Assembly: GCA_003663175.1 (NCBI GenBank)
Contig: QMZM01000053.1
Span: 1-6,969, forward strand
DNA length: 6,969 nucleotides
Source of the DNA: Candidatus Altarchaeales archaeon
Lineage (GTDB): Archaea; Altiarchaeota; Altiarchaeia; IMC4; QMZM01
Direction of reading: 5' to 3'
Made by a program: the position numbers and the translations under genes. This document shows, piece by piece, positions 1 through 6,147 of this stretch; the stretch's first letter is position 1; the number at the start of each line of letters is the position of its first letter. A model generated the notes under the pieces. The model made no database searches. It saw nothing but the letters and a program-made list of their open reading frames with translations, and was not told the origin of the DNA.

Positions 1-1194
1 CCCGCAATCCTACCAAATACAAAAAGGATTATAATTCTAAATGACTTTGAATATGGAATCATCAGCAAGGATTCTGTCGTTATAAGGGATTTGACATCCC
101 AAGAAATAATTGAAAAGGAAATTCAGAGGATAGAATTAAGTTTAGAAGAGGCTGAAAAGGGAGGTTATAGGCATTTTATGCTGAAGGAGATATTTGAAGA
201 ACCAGATGCTATAAGAAATGCATTAAGGAGTATCGACGATATAAAAAGAATTTCAGAGAAATTAAAGAGATATGAAAGAATTTATTTTGTTGCATGTGGA
301 ACCGCATCATATGCTGCATTATATGCAAAGTACCTCCTCGAGAGATTTGGAATACCATCCGAGGCAATAATTGGCTCAGAGTTTAGATATTCAACCGTGA
401 ATGTAATCAATGATAAATGTGCCGTAGTGCTTATATCACAATCTGGTGAAACTGCCGATACGATAGCATCTGCAAGGGAGGCAAAGAGAAGAAAGGCATA
501 TGTGGTTAGTGTTGTGAATGTTGTTGGCTCATCACTAACAAGGATATCAGATGATACTATTTATATATTCTCGGGACCAGAAATTGCAGTTGCATCAACT
601 AAGGCTTATATCGGACAACTAACATCCTTAGCACTACTATGTTTAAACTTGGCATTCAATCTGAGGAAGATCGATGATGACTACATTAATGAGATGATTC
701 ATTCGATAGAGAAATTGCCAGAAAAGGTTGAGGATGTATTAAAGAAAAGAGAGGAAATTGAGAATCTTGCCAAGAAATTAAAGGATAGGAGGATATTCTT
801 CTATATTGGGAGAAGATTTAATTATCCAACCGCATTAGAAGGAGCATTGAAGATAAAGGAGATCAGTTATGTACATGCTGAAGCATACCCTGCCGGTGAA
901 ATGAAACATGGTCCCCTGGCATTATTAGAAAAGGGAGTTACAGTCATAGCAATAAAGCCAAATGATGACATAATGGAAAAGATGGAAAGCAATATAGAAG
1001 AGGCAAGAGCGAGAAATGCCGATGTGATCGTTGTTAGCGAAGACGGTGATATAAGAGTTCCCGTTGTTGACCCCATATTATCACCCATACTCTACATAGT
1101 TCCATTACATCTGCTCGCCTATTACATATCAACAATCAAGGGCTTGGATCCAGATAAGCCCAGAAACCTTGCAAAGTCCGTTACCGTCGAATAA
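1..1194 (+). CDS. glmS: Glutamine--fructose-6-phosphate aminotransferase (isomerizing), 3' part
   Basis: The gene is cut by the left edge of the window; 397 codons and the TAA stop are visible. GlmS converts fructose 6-phosphate and glutamine to glucosamine 6-phosphate in the cytoplasm, the first step toward UDP-GlcNAc and glycan precursors. The first 30 or so codons read as the last strands of the N-terminal glutaminase domain (LNDFEYGIISKDSVVIRD). The conserved linker GGYRHFMLKEI follows. The first SIS domain has CGTASYAA, SQSGETADT and ASTKAY, which are sugar-phosphate binding motifs. The second SIS domain has EGALKIKEISYVHAEA, PAGEMKHGP and the family C-terminus PRNLAKSVTVE. A TTG at 91 lies inside this continuous frame and is not the start. 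The catalytic N-terminal Cys is off the window. The identification is secure; only the missing N-terminus is unseen. Confidence 0.97.
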   Translation, partial: PAILPNTKRIIILNDFEYGIISKDSVVIRDLTSQEIIEKEIQRIELSLEEAEKGGYRHFMLKEIFEEPDAIRNALRSIDDIKRISEKLKRYERIYFVACGTASYAALYAKYLLERFGIPSEAIIGSEFRYSTVNVINDKCAVVLISQSGETADTIASAREAKRRKAYVVSVVNVVGSSLTRISDDTIYIFSGPEIAVASTKAYIGQLTSLALLCLNLAFNLRKIDDDYINEMIHSIEKLPEKVEDVLKKREEIENLAKKLKDRRIFFYIGRRFNYPTALEGALKIKEISYVHAEAYPAGEMKHGPLALLEKGVTVIAIKPNDDIMEKMESNIEEARARNADVIVVSEDGDIRVPVVDPILSPILYIVPLHLLAYYISTIKGLDPDKPRNLAKSVTVE

Positions 1195-1313
1195 ATTAGA
1201 TAGAGATTAGGTCTTTACCGAAAGAAATCGAAAATATTTTATTTGGCACCATCTAATTATTAAAGAATAATTATTAACAAGTTTGACAAAAACGCAAAAA
1301 AACAAAAAACAAA
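1195..1313 (+). promoter_or_regulatory. Spacer with possible glmS terminator and promoter of the membrane-protein operon
   Basis: This 119-bp AT-rich spacer separates glmS from the next gene. A modest T-rich stretch near 1231-1243 could end the glmS transcript. TATA-like AT-rich sequence occurs at about 1254-1277. If TFB/TBP used its downstream half, transcription would start near 1298 and give a leader of about 16 nt. The last 27 bases before the ATG at 1314 are almost all A, with isolated C or G, and contain no Shine-Dalgarno sequence. Initiation on a short or unstructured leader is therefore likely. The exact start site cannot be fixed by eye. Confidence 0.35.
1254..1273. repeat. 8-bp perfect inverted repeat, overlapped by a 10-bp direct repeat
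   Basis: TAATTATT (1254-1261) is followed by the loop AAAG and then its exact reverse complement AATAATTA (1266-1273). The decamer TAATTATTAA also occurs twice as a direct repeat, at 1254-1263 and 1268-1277. The element lies 37-60 bp before the ATG of the membrane-protein gene, where an archaeal TATA box or a dimeric regulator site would be expected. Such AT-rich symmetry can arise by chance in an AT-rich spacer, so a regulatory role is inference. Confidence 0.4.
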
Positions 1314-1385
1314 ATGCCATTCTGTGTGAATTGTGGTTCTCCAGTTGATATAGGTGACAAAATATGCAGAAAATGCGGCAATAAT
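1314..1385 (+). other. N-terminal zinc ribbon of the membrane protein
   Basis: Residues 4-22 fit the short zinc-ribbon pattern common at the N-terminus of prokaryotic membrane proteins. CxxCG (C4, C7) is followed after ten residues by CxxCG (C18, C21). Four cysteines in two knuckles are expected to bind one zinc ion. Predicted topology places the ribbon in the cytoplasm, where it could contact a protein or nucleic acid partner. Its partner is unknown. Confidence 0.85.
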
Positions 1386-3644
1386 CCATGGAAGCTAAGT
1401 AAGGAAATTAAAAGGAGTGAGAGTGGAGTACTTATAGACGAGACCCCAGAACAACAAATGGTTGGGCAATTGACCTTTATGATAATCTCTCTAATTGTTC
1501 TAGTAACCGCAATCCTTCTTATCCTGAGTTTTTCTGTCTGGCAGGTCGGTGTCTTTAGCAGTGCTCCAGGTCGTATGTATGAGAGAGAGGTGGGTGGTCC
1601 ATATGAAATTATTCTTGGAAAATCCTATCATGTTTATAGAACATTTGACTTTGGAGATTTCGGAATATTTGTAAATATAATCGGAATTCTGATGTTGATT
1701 TATGTATGGCTCAAGGTTCAAAGGGAGATAAAATCTGTTGGGATATTAGCAGTTATAATCTCCGCCTTCATATTTCTGATATTTTCTTTGTTTATATTCA
1801 TATTTGGATTTGATGATCTACTTACCTATACTCATGGGAACACATTCGTAAAACCAACATTTATGCAACAATATGCATGGATCATAGAGGTCATAATCTT
1901 TGGTTTCTTGGGCTGCACTCTAACATTTTTGGCTGAGAGATTTAGAATTAAAAGAGGATTCAAGACCTCAATTTACCCGATAGTTATGGTTCCAATTTCC
2001 TATGTCTTGATTCTTGTGGTTATTCTCGTCTATATATTCGGCTTACATAATATGTTGTACTCCACGGATTATACAAATTATAGAGCAAATCTCGCGTGGA
2101 TTATAGAGAGTATCGTATTTGGATTTTCTGCATTTATTCTACTTATGCATGCCGACAAGATTAGGATCAAGAATGGGGAGAAATCGGCAATTCCTACAGC
2201 ACTATTGCCAACCGAAATCGTGTTTTTTATCGCACTCTTAATAGTTTATGTCAGAGGTGTGAACGACACATTCTTTATTCTGGATGAGATTAACCTAAGG
2301 TGGCTCCTCGAATCCACACTTCTTGGAATTCCCACGGTATTGATGATGAGACGGCTCGATGATATTAGGGAGAACGAGGGTAAGACCCCAATAACACCAC
2401 ATCTACTACTCTCGGCATCGTTACTATTGACAGTTGCGGCAATATTCACCTATATTCTTGGCGTCCATATCTGGATATATAAATTAATGCCCAGATTTGG
2501 AATTTCTTGGCTCATGGGGGTGTTCCTCCTTTCTCTCCCCTCTGTAGTTCTCATGCTCGTTGCCAAGAAGAATTCGGAAATTATTGGAATGCCGAGAATT
2601 AGAAGAATTATCCTCAATTCCATGAAAATTCCAATATTGATTCTATCGATTCCATTGCTCTTGAGTTATATACTTGGTGCTCACTCTGTATTCTTTTATT
2701 CATATGGCACCGACCTCAGGTGGACCATGGAAACACTTATGTTTGGATTTCCAACATCGGCACTTATACTCTTAGACGCCAAGATCTCAGAGAAAAGGAG
2801 ATTTGTAGGTTATTTGTTAATATTTATGGCATTCATTCTATTACTCGCTGGGGCTCTTATTTATATTATTGGAATTCACACGCTACTCTATGAGAATTGG
2901 AAAAGTGACCTTATGTGGACAGTTGAAATTGCAATGTTTCTGCTACCATCTATAGTTTTCCTTTACTACTGCAATAAAAATTTGGGTTTGGGGAGAATAA
3001 TTCCATATATTCTAATTCCGCTCTACTCGATAATGGCAATTTCAACCATTCTTACCTATATTATCGGCTCCCATTACTCATTATTTTATCCAAGGGGTGA
3101 TATTGATCTGAGATGGATGCCCGAAACGATCCTCTTTCTAATTCCAACTATCATATGCCTCATAATTGCCGAAAAAATGAGAATCTCCAAGGATAGATCC
3201 ATACTGCCATTTGCACTTACCCCCATCGTCTACATCTTGTTATTTTCTGGTATATTTGTCTATATCCTTGGCATTCATAAGAGTCTCAAGATTAGTGAGA
3301 TGAATCTGCTATGGATTATAGAGGTCCTCATATTCATAACCCCCGCAATTCTATTTGCATTAATTGTTGATAGGATAAGAATTAAGAGGCACAAGAAATC
3401 AATTTTGATCATTCCATTCTATGTTATTGGTTTTGTTTTCGTAATTGCAACGCTATTGAGATTTATATTTGGACTGAATGACTTTCTCTACGGAGATCTG
3501 AAGAATCTCAACTGGTTTATCGAGAGCGTCCTTTATCTAATTCCCGGGGTATTGCTTCTCTATGTTGCCGAATCGGACATCATTGATGTAAAGAAGCCAA
3601 CAAAATGGTTATCAGATTTGAAAAAGATAGAAAATTTGCAATAG
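1314..3644 (+). CDS. Zinc-ribbon polytopic membrane protein with nine tandem two-helix repeats, function unknown
   Basis: I do not recognise this 776-residue protein as a named family. Residues 1-24 form a short zinc ribbon (C4-x2-C7, C18-x2-C21). It is followed by a charged linker and a first hydrophobic helix at about 52-74. Residues 76-116 look like a loop outside the membrane, and a second helix spans about 117-134. From about 141 to 755 there are nine tandem repeats of 65-78 residues. Each has helix A ending in Y-I-x-G-h-H, a usually short loop, and helix B starting with L-x-W-x-x-E. The total is about 20 membrane helices. Basic stretches such as DKIRIKNGEK (281-290) and DRIRIKRHKK (686-695) separate the repeats. 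By the positive-inside rule these and the zinc ribbon face the cytoplasm, while the H and W/E motifs face outward. The ATG at 1314 is chosen because the zinc ribbon starts immediately after it. The gene overlaps the next by 40 bp, so the two are probably co-transcribed. Transport, sensing or cofactor binding are all possible; none is shown. Confidence 0.9.
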   Translation: MPFCVNCGSPVDIGDKICRKCGNNPWKLSKEIKRSESGVLIDETPEQQMVGQLTFMIISLIVLVTAILLILSFSVWQVGVFSSAPGRMYEREVGGPYEIILGKSYHVYRTFDFGDFGIFVNIIGILMLIYVWLKVQREIKSVGILAVIISAFIFLIFSLFIFIFGFDDLLTYTHGNTFVKPTFMQQYAWIIEVIIFGFLGCTLTFLAERFRIKRGFKTSIYPIVMVPISYVLILVVILVYIFGLHNMLYSTDYTNYRANLAWIIESIVFGFSAFILLMHADKIRIKNGEKSAIPTALLPTEIVFFIALLIVYVRGVNDTFFILDEINLRWLLESTLLGIPTVLMMRRLDDIRENEGKTPITPHLLLSASLLLTVAAIFTYILGVHIWIYKLMPRFGISWLMGVFLLSLPSVVLMLVAKKNSEIIGMPRIRRIILNSMKIPILILSIPLLLSYILGAHSVFFYSYGTDLRWTMETLMFGFPTSALILLDAKISEKRRFVGYLLIFMAFILLLAGALIYIIGIHTLLYENWKSDLMWTVEIAMFLLPSIVFLYYCNKNLGLGRIIPYILIPLYSIMAISTILTYIIGSHYSLFYPRGDIDLRWMPETILFLIPTIICLIIAEKMRISKDRSILPFALTPIVYILLFSGIFVYILGIHKSLKISEMNLLWIIEVLIFITPAILFALIVDRIRIKRHKKSILIIPFYVIGFVFVIATLLRFIFGLNDFLYGDLKNLNWFIESVLYLIPGVLLLYVAESDIIDVKKPTKWLSDLKKIENLQ
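1734..3578 (+). repeat. Nine tandem two-TM protein repeats (YI-G-H / L-W-E hairpins)
   Basis: Protein-level repeat, about residues 141-755. The helix-A glycine falls at 165, 243, 315, 383, 455, 520, 585, 653 and 720. The residue two places later is Asp167, His245, Asn317, His385, His457, His522, His587, His655 and Asn722. The helix-B tryptophan falls at 189, 262, 330, 399, 470, 535, 601, 667 and 734. Glu follows three places later in every unit except unit 4, where it is Gly402. Gly and Trp are thus 9/9, Glu 8/9, and His 6/9 with Asn/Asp in the rest. The polar site to Trp spacing is 12-14 residues in units 3-9, 17 in unit 2 and 22 in unit 1. Units 1, 2 and 8 share the closest WIIE and RIK segments. 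The DNA copies have diverged, so this is an old duplication. Confidence 0.9.
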
Positions 3645-4372
3645 TCTTGTGTTTTATTATCATAATTATATCCGAATGCATTAATGAAGAAACAAAACTC
3701 TGTGAGTCAAATGTACTGAATGAGTGTGAAAATAAGACTGTCGAGGTTGTTGGAATTATAACAAATACATCTGGTTTGGGATTCTTAGAGAGTTATCAAC
3801 TATGCTATATTGAAAATTTTACGGTATATCGGTATATCAATTACAAAACAAATTTAAGGGTTAGAGAGAACTGCATAAGCCTTGTTAATGTTCCCTTCTC
3901 CGGGTTAGAACTTAATGAAAATAGAGGGAAGATTGAAGCATTGATCAAGAATCCTCATGGCAAGAAGGTTAGAGTGGTTGGAAATGTTTCCATATTCCGA
4001 GTCGACCCCGAAAATTGTGAACTTACTATGCTTGGTTGTCAGAGCTGGGTATATCTGAGCATAGAGAGAATTGAAGAAATTTCTGTGAGGGATTGTCATG
4101 AAAAGGATCTGGAGAAATGTGTGGGAAAGTTGGTGAATATCACGGGCATTATGAGAAAAACAAAGGGATGTATGGGTTTGCTATATGCAGAAAATACAAC
4201 ACTCTTGCTTCCAGATTTTGAAAGTAGATTCAGGATGTGTGAGAAGATAGAAATTTATGATAATAGGAGTGTCGTAGTAAGAGGATATATCCAAAATGGA
4301 TTTTGCAGTCCATTTACTGAGTGCTGGGATGGTCTCATAATATCACCGGTTTTATCTATTGATGTGTTATAA
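3605..4372 (+). CDS. Exported cysteine-rich protein with duplicated six-Cys OB-like unit, function unknown
   Basis: I do not recognise this 255-residue protein. A basic N-terminus (MVIRFEKDRK) and a hydrophobic stretch (residues 11-23) form a signal peptide or membrane anchor. The cysteine at 25 sits where a lipobox Cys could be, but Glu precedes it, so lipidation is doubtful. The rest divides into two similar halves, each with six cysteines: 33, 41, 67, 90, 138, 145 and 164, 172, 189, 212, 234, 240. Both halves open with C-x7-C, then a K-x-V-x-h-x-G-I strand (KTVEVVGII; KLVNITGIM), as in OB-fold first strands. Seven N-x-S/T sequons (N43, 54, 71, 127, 178, 197, 220) fit an extracellular, glycosylated, disulfide-bonded protein. 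The start at 3605 lies 40 bp inside the upstream membrane-protein gene. A later TTG (3647) would remove the basic N-terminus of the signal. The overlap implies coupled translation, so it may act with that membrane protein at the cell surface. Confidence 0.88.
   Translation: MVIRFEKDRKFAIVLCFIIIIISECINEETKLCESNVLNECENKTVEVVGIITNTSGLGFLESYQLCYIENFTVYRYINYKTNLRVRENCISLVNVPFSGLELNENRGKIEALIKNPHGKKVRVVGNVSIFRVDPENCELTMLGCQSWVYLSIERIEEISVRDCHEKDLEKCVGKLVNITGIMRKTKGCMGLLYAENTTLLLPDFESRFRMCEKIEIYDNRSVVVRGYIQNGFCSPFTECWDGLIISPVLSIDVL
3701..4324 (+). repeat. Internal duplication of a six-cysteine unit
   Basis: Two protein segments align: residues 33-145 (3701-4039) and 164-240 (4094-4324). Shared landmarks are C-x7-C at the start, the following GI strand, two single cysteines, then a second V-x-V-x-G strand (KKVRVVGNV; RSVVVRGYI), and a final cysteine pair (C138-x6-C145; C234-x5-C240). 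The first copy is longer, mainly between its fourth and fifth cysteines. Equal cysteine number and order suggest the same disulfide pattern in each half. That pattern is inferred, not shown. Confidence 0.75.
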
Positions 4373-4378
4373 ATCTTC

Positions 4379-4420
4379 ATTTTTTATAATTTTTACTTTG
4401 TTTATTTTTTGTTATTTTTA
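4379..4420 (+). terminator. Oligo-T transcription terminator after the membrane/exported-protein operon
   Basis: Just after the TAA stop at 4370-4372 come four T runs: 4380-4385, 4390-4394, 4405-4410 and 4415-4419. There is no GC-rich hairpin. Archaeal RNA polymerase terminates at such U-rich clusters without a stem-loop. The position between two operons on the same strand fits a terminator that insulates tfb from upstream transcription. Confidence 0.6.
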
Positions 4421-4434
4421 CCCCTCTATCCTAA

Positions 4435-4443
4435 TTTCATAAG
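4435..4443 (+). promoter_or_regulatory. Candidate TATA box for the tfb-CBS operon
   Basis: TTTCATAAG is centred about 24 bp before the tfb ATG at 4463, near the usual distance from an archaeal TATA box to the transcription start. This would make the mRNA leaderless or nearly so. An alternative box, TTTATAAT within 4383-4390, would give a leader of about 50 nt but overlaps the T-rich terminator. A weak GGAAG at 4448-4452 is the only ribosome-binding candidate. Confidence 0.35.
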
Positions 4444-4462
4444 TATTGGAAGAATTGATAAA

Positions 4463-5362
4463 ATGAGAGAGTGTCCCAGATGTAAAAGCAAGAAGATCGT
4501 AAGTGATTATGTGCACGGTGAAACATACTGTGGTAAATGTGGATTTGTGATAGAGGAGAATCTATTTGACTTTGGACCAGAGTGGAGGGCATTTGATAGG
4601 GAAGATTTAGACAAGAGGGCAAGGACTGGGGGTTTGTTAAGATACGCAAAATTAACTAAGGGCTTGACAACAGAGATTGACAAATATGATAGAGATATAA
4701 AGGGTAAGGCTGTTCCAGTAGAGAGTAAGGCAAAACTCTATAGACTGAGAAAATGGCAGAAACGCTCAAGGATGGCGACCTCACTTCAGAGAAATTTATC
4801 AATTGCACTTCCGGAGTTGGATAGAATGTGCTCTTATCTAAAGATTCCAAATGATATGAAGGAGGAATGCGCAAGGCTTTATAGAAAGGCTGCGTCAGAT
4901 GGTTTGGTTAAAGGGAGGTCAATAGAGAGTATGGTTGCGGGGGTTATATACATAGTCACGAGACAGAACAAATCTCCGGTAACCCTAGAGGAACTTGAAG
5001 AGGTTTCTGGAAAGACAAAAAAGGATATTGGAAAAAGCTATAAGAAGATTGCTCACGCATATGACATAAAGATTCCAACTGCCACCCCAATGGATTTCGT
5101 GCCGAGAATTGCAAACAGATTGGGAGCATCTGGAAGCACCATAGCGAAGGCAAATGAGATACTCAAAAAAGCAATCGAGGTTGGAATTATGGCCGGAAAG
5201 GTGCCATTGAGTGTTGCTGCAGCTGCTGTCTATCTCGCGGCCGAACTCACTGGCGATAAGAATGTCCCAAGAAAGATAGATGACATTCCCGGGGCATCTA
5301 AGAATATAATTCAAGATAGATATAATGATTTAAAGAAAAGGGTATTGGGGAAGTTAAAATGA
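4463..5362 (+). CDS. tfb: Transcription initiation factor B (TFB, TFIIB homologue)
   Basis: TFB binds the TBP-TATA complex and the BRE and recruits RNA polymerase to archaeal promoters. The protein has 299 residues, normal for the family. An N-terminal zinc ribbon (C4, C7, C23, C26) is followed by the B-reader DFGPEWRAFDRE (36-47) and KRARTG (51-56). The linker contains KGLTTEID, and RLRKWQKRSR (94-103) leads into the core. Two cyclin repeats follow, at about 107-200 and 205-299. The second ends in a helix-turn-helix (DDIPGASKNIIQDRYNDLKKRV) that recognises the BRE in known TFBs. The ATG at 4463 is chosen because the zinc ribbon begins two residues later. A TTG at 4409 would add an unrelated hydrophobic leader. 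The position usually HDKGLST reads LTKGLTT here, a small linker divergence. The stop overlaps the downstream CBS gene, so both are co-expressed. I cannot tell whether this is the only TFB in the genome. Confidence 0.96.
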   Translation: MRECPRCKSKKIVSDYVHGETYCGKCGFVIEENLFDFGPEWRAFDREDLDKRARTGGLLRYAKLTKGLTTEIDKYDRDIKGKAVPVESKAKLYRLRKWQKRSRMATSLQRNLSIALPELDRMCSYLKIPNDMKEECARLYRKAASDGLVKGRSIESMVAGVIYIVTRQNKSPVTLEELEEVSGKTKKDIGKSYKKIAHAYDIKIPTATPMDFVPRIANRLGASGSTIAKANEILKKAIEVGIMAGKVPLSVAAAAVYLAAELTGDKNVPRKIDDIPGASKNIIQDRYNDLKKRVLGKLK

Positions 5363-6147
5363 TGGCTGTAAGTAGAATCATGTCTAGGGACTTGATAAAA
5401 ATTGACAAAGATAGAAATCTGGAGGATGCGATCAATTTAATGGAAAAAAACAATATATCAAGGCTACTTGTTACCGAAGATGATAAGATTATTGGTATAA
5501 TAACCGAAGAGGATATTGCAAATAGACTTGCAACTGGAAGAGAGAGAAAATTAAAGACTGGGCATATACATGTTTCATCCGCAATGAGCAAGGAACTGAT
5601 GGTTGTTGAAAGGAATGAAGACATCAGAGTTGCTGCTCGGATCATGCTCGAGAATGGTTTCTCTTCATTACCCGTGACTGGGGATAATGAGATAATTGGC
5701 TTGGTAACAAAGACAGATTTGATAAAAATTCTAAGGAATTCCGATGCCGAGGTCTTGAGATTCTACACAAGAAATCCCATCATTGTTAATCCAAATGACT
5801 CCTTGGTCTTTGCAAGAAAACTTATGTTAGAGAATAATATCCACAGATTGCTTGTGACTAACGAGGGTTTGCTCGTTGGTATACTAACGGAGAGGGATAT
5901 CGCATCTGGTCTTCGGATATTCAGAAGGGCACTGGATAAGTATGAGCATCCGGATATTCATAAACTTAAAGTGCATAATGTTATGACCCCAGAACCAATA
6001 ACAACAACACCAAGAAAACCTATCAGTGAAGTTGTGAATTTGATGCTGAACGAGGGAGTCTCAGGTATCCCAGTGATAGCAAGGGACTCTGGCATTATAA
6101 CAAAGACCGACCTGATTAGAGGAATTGCCAATGGAGAATTGCCTTAG
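5359..6147 (+). CDS. Four-CBS-domain protein, probable nucleotide-binding regulator
   Basis: The 262 residues consist almost wholly of four CBS domains, at about 3-58, 72-126, 134-190 and 203-260, arranged as two Bateman pairs. Each has the conserved strand-helix motif G-h-h-T-x-x-D: GIITEED (46-52), GLVTKTD (114-120), GILTERD (174-180) and GIITKTD (245-251). CBS pairs commonly bind AMP, ADP, ATP or SAM and transmit that state to a partner. No enzyme or DNA-binding domain is attached, so the partner must be separate. The ATG at 5359 overlaps the tfb stop as ATGA, and a second ATG follows at once at 5362. GGGGAAG at 5347-5353 may help initiation. Tight coupling to tfb suggests a link to transcription, but a direct interaction is inference. 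The fourth domain has a shortened loop before GIITKTD. The gene ends overlapping the convergent GINS gene by 4 bp. Confidence 0.93.
   Translation: MMAVSRIMSRDLIKIDKDRNLEDAINLMEKNNISRLLVTEDDKIIGIITEEDIANRLATGRERKLKTGHIHVSSAMSKELMVVERNEDIRVAARIMLENGFSSLPVTGDNEIIGLVTKTDLIKILRNSDAEVLRFYTRNPIIVNPNDSLVFARKLMLENNIHRLLVTNEGLLVGILTERDIASGLRIFRRALDKYEHPDIHKLKVHNVMTPEPITTTPRKPISEVVNLMLNEGVSGIPVIARDSGIITKTDLIRGIANGELP

Noticed and set aside
91..93. TTG as the start codon of glmS
   Set aside because: The frame is open to the left edge and the upstream codons encode the end of the glutaminase domain, so the gene begins before the window.
867..1088. A 73-codon - strand open frame opposite glmS
   Set aside because: It is antisense to the second SIS domain, low in complexity and without any domain.
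1734..3578. DNA tandem repeat or CRISPR-like array
   Set aside because: The periodicity exists in the protein. The DNA copies have diverged and there are no identical repeats with spacers.
3659..3681. Lipoprotein lipobox at Cys25 of the exported protein
   Set aside because: The residues before the Cys are I-S-E rather than a small-residue lipobox. A cleaved signal peptide or membrane anchor is more likely, though lipidation is not excluded.
4409..4462. A TTG start that adds 18 residues to TFB
   Set aside because: The extension is hydrophobic and unlike any TFB, it overlaps the T-rich terminator and the TATA candidate, and the ATG at 4463 sits two residues before the zinc ribbon.
4985..5314. 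A 109-codon - strand open frame opposite tfb
   Set aside because: It is antisense to the conserved TFB cyclin repeats and has no recognisable product; the same holds for the - strand frame at 5298-5645 opposite the CBS gene.
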